Positions 58,561 to 64,000 of a DNA stretch of 64,000 bases are shown piece by piece. Source of the DNA: JAYFNU01 sp034933305 (lineage in GTDB: Bacteria; Bacillota; Clostridia; Oscillospirales; Ruminococcaceae); assembly GCA_034933305.1 (NCBI GenBank), contig JAYFNU010000001.1, positions 1 through 64,000 on the forward strand. The letters are read 5' to 3'. A program made the position numbers and the translations under genes. The notes beneath the pieces are model-generated. The model was not told the DNA's origin. It saw only the letters and a program-made list of their open reading frames with translations, and did not search any database. Positions within the stretch are counted from its first letter, which is position 1, and each line of letters starts with the position of its first letter.

Positions 58561-58588
58561 GGCAAAGCGGGCCCCACTTTGCTTTTTG
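58561..58588 (+). terminator. Terminator of the defence operon
   Basis: GCAAAG (58562-58567) with CTTTGC (58577-58582), plus GGG/CCC inside, then T5. Confidence 0.7.
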
Positions 58589-58693
58589 CTTGTTGAGGGT
58601 GATGCCCCCAATCCCCTCTGATCGCATGATTTCATCATGCGGCTGCGCATCCTTCGGACGCTAAAATGCTGAGCTTACTGAGCTGAGAAAAAC

Positions 58694-58748
58694 AAAAAAA
58701 GAGCGTGGATACCTGTATCATTTCTGATGCAGACATCCACGTTTTTTT
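58694..58748. terminator. Bidirectional terminator between defence and mobilisation modules
   Basis: CGTGGAT (58704-58710) pairs with ATCCACG (58735-58741) and an inner GTATCA/TGATGC stem extends it. A7 lies to the left and T7 to the right. It ends the relaxase transcript and backs up the defence-operon terminator. Confidence 0.85.
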
Positions 58749-58755
58749 CAATGGC

Positions 58756-60162
58756 TTATTGCCTTCCGTGCTCTGGTTCCTTTTCATCGACCCGTTCCGT
58801 TTTCCCCAGGATTCGATCAATATTTGCTTTGGCCATTGTCAGCTCTTTCATTTCTTTTCTGGTAGCTTGGTATTCCGGGTATGCCGTTTTCTTTGCGGAC
58901 AGCAGTTCCGCATACTCGGCGCGAAGGCTTTTTATGGTCGGCAATTTCTTCAGGCCCAGCTCATCAAATGCTTTCTTTGCCGCCTTATGCAGAAGAATAT
59001 CCGCCTCATGCTCAGTAAGGTATTTTTTCGAGTACCCCGACTTCTTGTAGCCGTCATAGACCGCGCGTGTGCGCGCATAATTGGCGATATGCGTTTCCAG
59101 GACAGCAATCTCCGCCATACGTTTTTCTGCCGACTTGATCTGCGCCGCCAAGGCATTGTAGCGATCAACCGCTTCAGCGGTTTTTGCGGCAAGGTCATCA
59201 TATTGCAACAGCTTTTTTTCGGTGAGGTAGTTGACCGTTTTGGCCATTTCCTTGAGATTGTACTTGCCAGCATAACGCTTGAAACCTGCGCCTTTTCCTG
59301 CTCGCATCTGCGCTTCAATATCAATCAGCAAATTGAACGAACGCGCCGGCTGCTCATAAGATTTCTTCTGTTTGGGTGTGTGCTGCCGTTCACCTGCGAT
59401 GACAGCCTTGATCTCGGCTTCCGAGTATCCGTCGCCCAGCGAGCGGAGCCGGATGCTCTGCTTCTGGTCATGGCCGGTAAATGAAATATTTGCGCCTCGT
59501 TTCACTTCATAGCCGTCAGTCTGCATAAGCGAAAGAAAAGCTTCAAAGGATTCCGGCTTTCGGGCCAGTGCCGCATCAACGGCGCTGCGCAGCTGTTCAC
59601 GGTGAGAAGGTTTTGCCTGTTCACCGAGCCATTTATTGTAGCTGTTTCGCGTATGACGTTTCGGCTTTTCGATGACAGAATACCCATGTTCAAAGCAAAT
59701 AATGTCACTGAGCTTTGCCACGGCTCGGCCGGAACCGAGAAAATCCCGGAATTTATGCCGGCAGTCAATCGTCGTGGAATTCCAAATGATGTGATTGTGG
59801 ATGTGGTGTTTATCAACGTGGGTGCAGACCAGGAACGCGTGCTTCCCCTTCAGGAAACGCGAGGCAAATTCATAGCCGAGTTTGTTTGCATCTTCCGGCG
59901 TAATCTCTCCCGGACGGAAAGACTGGCGCACCTGATATGCGATCACGTCGCTTTTCTGCTCTCGCCCGGTAATGGATTTATACTGCCTTTTGGCAAAAAG
60001 AAATTCGGCGTCGGCAGTATGAGGATCACACCCGTATGAAGATATAAAGGCTCCGTCGTCGGTCTTTTCCGGATTTTTGGCATAATCCGTCCGGTCGCTG
60101 AGGCACTGAGCGACAGAGGCTCCTTTGTTCACGTGCATGGAGATAATTCGAGTGGTCGCCAC
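58756..60162 (-). CDS. MobP/MobA-type relaxase
   Basis: A 468-aa relaxase that nicks oriT and pilots the DNA strand. The MobP-type pattern shows DYAKNPEKT (Y27, probable nicking Tyr), and HVDKHHIHNHI (115-125) is the three-His metal motif. A long helical, Lys-rich C-terminal region follows. The start is GTG at 60162 behind GAAGGGAAAG. It lacks the long C-terminal domains of the larger conjugative relaxases. MobC lies 750 bases upstream on the same strand. Confidence 0.92.
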   Translation of the reverse strand: MATTRIISMHVNKGASVAQCLSDRTDYAKNPEKTDDGAFISSYGCDPHTADAEFLFAKRQYKSITGREQKSDVIAYQVRQSFRPGEITPEDANKLGYEFASRFLKGKHAFLVCTHVDKHHIHNHIIWNSTTIDCRHKFRDFLGSGRAVAKLSDIICFEHGYSVIEKPKRHTRNSYNKWLGEQAKPSHREQLRSAVDAALARKPESFEAFLSLMQTDGYEVKRGANISFTGHDQKQSIRLRSLGDGYSEAEIKAVIAGERQHTPKQKKSYEQPARSFNLLIDIEAQMRAGKGAGFKRYAGKYNLKEMAKTVNYLTEKKLLQYDDLAAKTAEAVDRYNALAAQIKSAEKRMAEIAVLETHIANYARTRAVYDGYKKSGYSKKYLTEHEADILLHKAAKKAFDELGLKKLPTIKSLRAEYAELLSAKKTAYPEYQATRKEMKELTMAKANIDRILGKTERVDEKEPEHGRQ

Positions 60163-60240
60163 TTTTTTCTTTCCCTTCTTTCAAAAATAATTGTCCAGAA
60201 ACAGCCTCCAAAAGACATATAGATATTGGAGGCGATTTCG

Positions 60241-60444
60241 ATGAAATACGATTTTCGTGTTATGCAGAGCGATGAGATTCGCAGATTGCTGCGTCAGGAC
60301 ATTGACGGCCCCGATATTTTTTCAGTCGAAGAAATCATGGAGGCTATGACGGTTCTCATAGAACGGGACCCAACGCAAATTTCAGAAATCGACACGCAGA
60401 AAAGCTGGCAGGAATTCCTTATGTATTACAAAACGGATATGTAA
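60241..60444 (+). CDS. Small conserved element protein
   Basis: A 67-aa acidic protein (RVMQSDEIRRLLRQDIDGPD, then FSVEEIMEAMTVLIERDPTQ). It is divergent from the relaxase, with GGAGG 8 bases before ATG. No known family is recognised. It could be a regulator or an accessory for the oriT region. The terminator after it is shared with the opposite gene. Confidence 0.6.
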   Translation: MKYDFRVMQSDEIRRLLRQDIDGPDIFSVEEIMEAMTVLIERDPTQISEIDTQKSWQEFLMYYKTDM

Positions 60445-60447
60445 AAA

Positions 60448-60475
60448 AGACGGGAGGCTCACACCTCTCGTCTTT
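60448..60475. terminator. Bidirectional terminator
   Basis: AAGACGGGAGG (60448-60458) pairs with CCTCTCGTCTT (60464-60474) with one mismatch, between two convergent genes. Confidence 0.8.
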
Positions 60476-60489
60476 TGCTGACAGCCTGA

Positions 60490-60783
60490 TTATTGATAAA
60501 CCCTGTCCTGTATCGCAAACCTGATATGCTGGATGATGCCCAGCAGCCACGCGGCTACCATTGGAATGCCAACCGGACTTACCAGGAAAGCGATTACCAG
60601 AAGAATGATGCCATTCTTTGGAGAGTAAGTTGCCAGAACCGCTATGCCCAGGATACCGATCAGGGCGGAGATAATTCCGAAGACCCAGGCGGTACAATAG
60701 AGCAGGCCGGAACAGAGCCAGACAAAAATGCACAGCAGTGCAATCACCGGCGCGCAAAGAATTTTCAGCAGTAACTTCATCAT
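60490..60783 (-). CDS. CD1845-family membrane protein
   Basis: A 97-aa protein with two or three hydrophobic helices (KLLLKILCAPVIALLCIFVW at the start; LLVIAFLVSPVGIPMVAAWL later), matching the CD1845-type small membrane proteins of C. difficile conjugative transposons. Function unknown. I choose 60783, five bases after AGGAGG; ATG 60780 and TTG 60786 are alternatives. Confidence 0.75.
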   Translation of the reverse strand: MMKLLLKILCAPVIALLCIFVWLCSGLLYCTAWVFGIISALIGILGIAVLATYSPKNGIILLVIAFLVSPVGIPMVAAWLLGIIQHIRFAIQDRVYQ

Positions 60784-60848
60784 CAAGACCTCCTGTTCTT
60801 TCTCTTGAACTGAGCATATCGAAATCCCGGAGCGATTGCAAGGATGTC

Positions 60849-60893
60849 AAAAAAAGATACGGGGACGATCTGCAATTCCGCAAACCGTCCCCG
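60849..60893 (-). terminator. Terminator after mobC
   Basis: On the minus strand CGGGGACG (60893-60886) pairs with CGTCCCCG (60867-60860), with an inner TGC/GCA stem and T7 at 60855-60849. Confidence 0.8.
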
Positions 60894-60914
60894 CAGGATG
60901 GAGCATAGAACCCA

Positions 60915-61253
60915 TTATCGGATGTTCGCAAGCCGGGTAAGGATGTCATTCGCCGCCCGCCAGATACGCTCCTGATTCTGGAGTATATCATCCATGTCCG
61001 TCTCGTAGGCGCGGCCGGAAGCGTTCATCCTTCGCGCCAGCTGATTGATGTTGTTGCCGGTATGGCGAAGCAGCGAAATCATGGTTGCCAGTTCCGGCAG
61101 GTCAAGCTTCACGACATATCCGTCCAGTGCCATTTTTCGCAGATAGGCTCCCATGTTGGCAGTTCCAAATTGCTGCATTTTTTGCTCGATCATGGCACGT
61201 TCCTCCGGCGTCACGCGGAATTTGACCTCGACGCTGCGTTTGCGATTTGCCAT
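60915..61253 (-). CDS. mobC: Mobilisation relaxosome protein MobC
   Basis: A 112-aa ribbon-helix-helix-type accessory. VEVKFRVTPEERAMIEQKMQ at the start and LLRHTGNNINQLARRMNASG later match MobC. It helps melt oriT for the relaxase. The gene starts 3 bases after the stop of the DUF3849 gene, so they form one operon. Confidence 0.9.
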   Translation of the reverse strand: MANRKRSVEVKFRVTPEERAMIEQKMQQFGTANMGAYLRKMALDGYVVKLDLPELATMISLLRHTGNNINQLARRMNASGRAYETDMDDILQNQERIWRAANDILTRLANIR

Positions 61254-61256
61254 AAC

Positions 61257-62252
61257 TTAACGCTCCTGCTCTTTGCTTTTTCCCGAAACAGGCAGCTTTG
61301 CGGCTGTCGGATTCTTTTGCAGCTTCTCCCGGACGGAAGACTTGGGCTGCCGCAGCGGCTGAAATCTGTCCTCGTCGGCGCTGATGACGGCAAACAGTCC
61401 TTTTCTGTCTTTCAAGTTTGTAAAGCAGGCGCTCCGAAACGGCATCCTGTCGAGCAGGCTATCCATGTCTTTTGAGGACGCGCGCTGAAGAAAATCCTGC
61501 GAGATCTGCGCCATGTAGTGTGTGCCGCTGGGACTGTTGGGCCGGTCTTCAGACTGAAAACGGCTCAGCAGTTTTTCCGCTTCCTTCTGCACGTCCTCCT
61601 TTGCCAGCGGCTGGGTCAGTAGATAGGATTTCCGCGCCTGGGTCACAAAGAGATCGGTCAGGCCGGGATGCGACCTGTCCACCACAAAATAGACGTTCCG
61701 GTCGCCGCCAAAACCGTCAGGGTTTTCGCAGACGGGTATGGTTTTCGCCCAATCTTTGTTTTCACGCGATATGCGCCCATCCCAGTCTTTGTGCCGGACG
61801 GTATTCGCAAGAACATAGAGCATACGGTCATATCCGAAGTCCCGCACGACCTGCTTTACACAGGCGGGATCAAGGCAGTTGTTTCTGTAATTGTCCGAGA
61901 TGGCTGCCTCAATAGCTTCCTTGCAGGCCACATTTGCTTTGTACGACGCCCGGTACTGCTCCAGCTCGCCGTATTTGCTTGCGTGGGAACCCGTATTCTG
62001 ATAGAGGGGAATGTTCCGCTGGGCGCTTTCATAAAAAGCAAGATCATGCGGATTCTTTTCACCGGCCTCGTTATAAACGAGATCATCGACTGCCTTTCTG
62101 GTTTTGGGATCGGTCGTCAAAACCTCATAGGCAAAACCGGAGGAACTGCGGTCAGGCAGTTCCTCCCGGATCGTTTTGAGAAACTCGGCGGGGTCGGTGA
62201 ATATCTGGCGCTCGCCGTTTGCGTATGTCGCTCTTCCAATAATATCAGACAT
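61257..62252 (-). CDS. DUF3849 domain protein of conjugative elements
   Basis: A 331-aa protein. Residues about 60-165 hold the DUF3849-type block (EKNPHDLAFYESAQRNIPLY, then ACKEAIEAAISDNYRNNCLD, and a DYG...RMLYVLANTV segment). The C-terminal part is basic. Start 62252 follows GAGGTACG and is 1 base after the helicase stop. Function unknown; the family regularly neighbours the giant helicase and MobC in Clostridia elements. Confidence 0.75.
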   Translation of the reverse strand: MSDIIGRATYANGERQIFTDPAEFLKTIREELPDRSSSGFAYEVLTTDPKTRKAVDDLVYNEAGEKNPHDLAFYESAQRNIPLYQNTGSHASKYGELEQYRASYKANVACKEAIEAAISDNYRNNCLDPACVKQVVRDFGYDRMLYVLANTVRHKDWDGRISRENKDWAKTIPVCENPDGFGGDRNVYFVVDRSHPGLTDLFVTQARKSYLLTQPLAKEDVQKEAEKLLSRFQSEDRPNSPSGTHYMAQISQDFLQRASSKDMDSLLDRMPFRSACFTNLKDRKGLFAVISADEDRFQPLRQPKSSVREKLQKNPTAAKLPVSGKSKEQER

Positions 62253-62253
62253 G

Positions 62254-64000
62254 TTATCGTACCTCCTCGTATGATTTTGGCTTTGCTGTGTTTCCGGGCA
62301 CACCGGGCGTCCTGAGCCGGTCAAGAACGGACATGCGCTCGGACTTCGCCGGTTCGGAATCAGCCAGCTGCTCCACCGGCGTGCGTTCGTCGATATTCAG
62401 TTCCGCGTTCAGCTCGGCAAGCCGGGCCGACTTCGTTTTCAGTTCTTCCTCCTGCGGGAACGGTTTGCCTTTCTCGGCTTTGGCCGTCTCGACCTGCCGG
62501 TACACGTTTTCAAGATTGGATTGTACCGTTTTCAGCCGTTCGGGCATTGCCGCCAGCGCATTGTCGATACGGGTCAGATTGCCCCGGGCGTCTGTCCCGA
62601 GCGTTACGCGGTGGGACATTCGGCCTTTCAGCGTGAGCGTATAATCCTTTCCGAAGTTCTCCACGGACAGGGACATGGCAAAGCCCCGGTAGCTTCCGAT
62701 GGGAACCGATTCAAGGGACTTGACTTCCTTGCAGGCTTCCAGGATGGCCGCGCCGGCGTTGTCCTTGTCGATCAGCTTGTCTCCGCGGACTTCCATGCCG
62801 GCAAAACCGTCCTCCGGATGCGGGTGCTCGGCCAGCGTTTTCATGTCGGCTTCAAAACCCTCGATATATCCTTTGTACTGTTCAATCTGTTCCGGGAATG
62901 TTTTAAGCAGGCAGTCCTCCAGCCGGTACTGCTGGCTCTGGTGGTTGGCTTTCATCAGCTTCAGCCGCGCCACTTCAATGTCCAGATCCATCTTTTCCTT
63001 GATGCGCGGGTCGCCGGCACAGAGCGCTTTGATCTCGGCGAAGGACAGCGCCGTTTCGTCGATGTCCTCGCAGCTTCTGACCGGGCTTTTGCTGGTCATA
63101 ATCTGCGAGATAAATTTCTGCTTATTTTCGAGTGTCTGCCAGAGGTAGCTGTCAAATGTGCCCTCTGTGACATAGCGGTAAATATGCACCTCCTTGTTTT
63201 GATTTCCCTGACGAATGATTCTGCCGCTGCGCTGTTCGAGATCGCCGGGTCGCCACGGAGCATCCAGGTCATGAAGCGCGACGAGCCTGTCCTGGACGTT
63301 CATGCCGGCCCCCATCTTGAAGGTGGAGCCCATGAGAACACGCACCTGGCCGCTGCGGACTTTGGCAAAAAGCTCCTTCTTCCGCACCTCTGTGTTGGCT
63401 TCATGGATGAAGGCGATCTGTTCCCGCGGGATGCCGCGCGCCACAAGCTTTTCCCGGATGTCGTCGTACACGGAAAACGCCGGTTCATCCGGCCCCGCCT
63501 CTTTGTCCACCGCGTCCAGAACGGCTTTTACCTCGGCTCCGTTGATGCCGCCCTCCGCCGCCTTGGCCGCAATCTGATCTGACTGTCCGTGCGCTTTGGG
63601 GGTTGAAAGATCGCAGAAAACAAGCTGCGTCAGCTTCTCCGGCTGGCCCTGATCCCAGATGTGATAGATATTGTCCACGCACTGATTGACCTTGCTGTCC
63701 GGATTGTCCGGCAGGTTCGGGTTGATGATGCGCTGGTCAAGGCCGAGCTTCCGCCCGTCTGATGTGATTTTGAGCATGTTGTCCTTGGTCGGGTCGATAG
63801 TGCCGGAATGGACGACCGCGGCGCGCTCGGAAAGTTCCTGCACCATCTGCTTTTGGATTTCGGTCGGCTGCGCGACCACGTTGTGATACACGGCGGCGGG
63901 GGTCGGCAGGTGCAGCTGATCTGATGTTTTGATGTCCGCAACTTCTTTGAACAGGGTCATGAGTTCCGGCAGGTTGAAAAACTTGGCGAAACGGGTTCGC
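62254..64000 (-). CDS. Giant DEAD/DEAH helicase (SNF2-like/methylase-type) of conjugative elements, 5' part outside window
   Basis: The last 581 or so residues of a larger protein that runs off the right end; the reading frame is open to base 64000. Helicase motifs present: VRVLMGSTFKMGAGMN (motif V region) and QRSGRIIRQGNQNKEVHIYR (motif VI), then a coiled-coil tail. The frame before the first internal Met (TRFAKFFNLPEL) is coding, so 63960 is not the start. Relatives are often 2000 aa or more and carry a methylase domain ahead of the helicase. Confidence 0.88.
   Translation of the reverse strand, partial: RTRFAKFFNLPELMTLFKEVADIKTSDQLHLPTPAAVYHNVVAQPTEIQKQMVQELSERAAVVHSGTIDPTKDNMLKITSDGRKLGLDQRIINPNLPDNPDSKVNQCVDNIYHIWDQGQPEKLTQLVFCDLSTPKAHGQSDQIAAKAAEGGINGAEVKAVLDAVDKEAGPDEPAFSVYDDIREKLVARGIPREQIAFIHEANTEVRKKELFAKVRSGQVRVLMGSTFKMGAGMNVQDRLVALHDLDAPWRPGDLEQRSGRIIRQGNQNKEVHIYRYVTEGTFDSYLWQTLENKQKFISQIMTSKSPVRSCEDIDETALSFAEIKALCAGDPRIKEKMDLDIEVARLKLMKANHQSQQYRLEDCLLKTFPEQIEQYKGYIEGFEADMKTLAEHPHPEDGFAGMEVRGDKLIDKDNAGAAILEACKEVKSLESVPIGSYRGFAMSLSVENFGKDYTLTLKGRMSHRVTLGTDARGNLTRIDNALAAMPERLKTVQSNLENVYRQVETAKAEKGKPFPQEEELKTKSARLAELNAELNIDERTPVEQLADSEPAKSERMSVLDRLRTPGVPGNTAKPKSYEEVR

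Larger units (their letters stand above)
36798..64000. mobile_element. Integrative conjugative/mobilisable element (left end; right end outside window)
   Basis: Evidence for an element: a tyrosine integrase beside a tRNA-Arg 3' end, an excisionase-like protein, an XRE/ImmA regulatory pair as in ICEBs1, a relaxase with MobC, a CD1845-like membrane protein, a DUF3849 protein and a giant helicase as in Tn1549/CTn-type elements. Base composition drops from the very GC-rich chromosome to a medium GC backbone. The left edge is inferred from the tRNA; the right attachment site is not in the window. No VirB4/VirD4 is seen in the part available, so self-transfer is not proven. Confidence 0.85.

Noticed and set aside
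58705..59484. Open frame of 259 codons antisense to the relaxase
   Set aside because: It overlaps the terminator and the relaxase C-terminus, with odd Phe/Cys-rich composition and no RBS.
60163..60240. oriT between relaxase and the small divergent gene
   Set aside because: The place is plausible, but no clear inverted repeat with a nic-like sequence could be identified, so it is not called.
62254..63960. Start of the giant helicase at 63960
   Set aside because: The frame continues open and coding-like to the window end; the Met at 63960 is internal.
36798..64000. Prophage
   Set aside because: No capsid, portal, terminase, tail or lysis gene is seen; relaxase and MobC indicate a conjugative or mobilisable element.
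1..64000. CRISPR array
   Set aside because: No run of regularly spaced direct repeats and no cas genes were seen anywhere in the window.

Overview
The window is bacterial chromosome from a Gram-positive Clostridia lineage. The gene content and very GC-rich coding sequence suggest Oscillospiraceae/Ruminococcaceae-type gut Firmicutes. This placement rests on Firmicutes-style AGGAGG ribosome binding sites, the rimP-nusA-rnpM-ylxQ-infB-rbfA-nrnA-truB-ribF-rpsO-pnp order, DUF1540 and TudS-type proteins, and a Tn1549/CTn-like conjugative element. No species can be named from sequence reading alone.

Chromosomal backbone (1 to about 36.8 kb, GC-rich). A class A penicillin-binding protein is followed, on the opposite strand, by a trigger-factor-like lipoprotein, an SDR oxidoreductase and a MalY/PatB aminotransferase. 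Next come an M20 amidohydrolase, a DUF4342 membrane protein and an OmpR-type two-component system. From 10.0 to 14.9 kb a corrinoid operon on the minus strand (binding protein, permease, ATPase, CobU, CobS and a second short CobU-like protein) sits behind a cobalamin riboswitch. From 14.9 to 16.6 kb lies a three-gene operon with an SCP2-TudS fusion, a thioesterase and a cupin. From 16.6 to 20.4 kb a polar amino-acid ABC transporter is coupled to an AbgB-like amidohydrolase. After tandem deoD purine nucleoside phosphorylases comes the long translation and RNA-metabolism operon (22.7-30.4 kb), then rpsO, pnp, a PlsC-like acyltransferase with a zinc ribbon, a second SDR and small Cys-containing proteins.

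Integrative element (about 36.8 kb to beyond the right edge). A truncated tRNA-Arg(CCT) copy and an intact one mark the junction. Rightward follow a tyrosine integrase, an excisionase-like HTH protein, a MazF-type toxin, a sigma-like regulator, and an operon of a Y-family polymerase, a small protein, an ImmA protease and a zinc-ribbon protein. A LexA box lies inside the promoter of that operon. An XRE/ImmA pair has been split by an IS110-family insertion. At 58.7-64 kb the mobilisation module (relaxase, MobC, CD1845-like membrane protein, DUF3849 protein, giant helicase cut by the window end) confirms a conjugative or mobilisable element.

Defence cargo (46.0-58.5 kb, clearly AT-richer than both chromosome and element backbone). 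One plus-strand operon encodes a small XRE regulator, a Vsr endonuclease, a C5-cytosine methyltransferase, a DrmE-like protein, a DrmA helicase, a DrmB (DUF1998) protein and a NERD-nuclease/SF1-helicase fusion. I read it as a class 2 DISARM-like system in which the NERD-helicase occupies the place where the phospholipase-D protein DrmC would be expected, with Vsr and a controller-like regulator added. This is the most interesting locus in the window.
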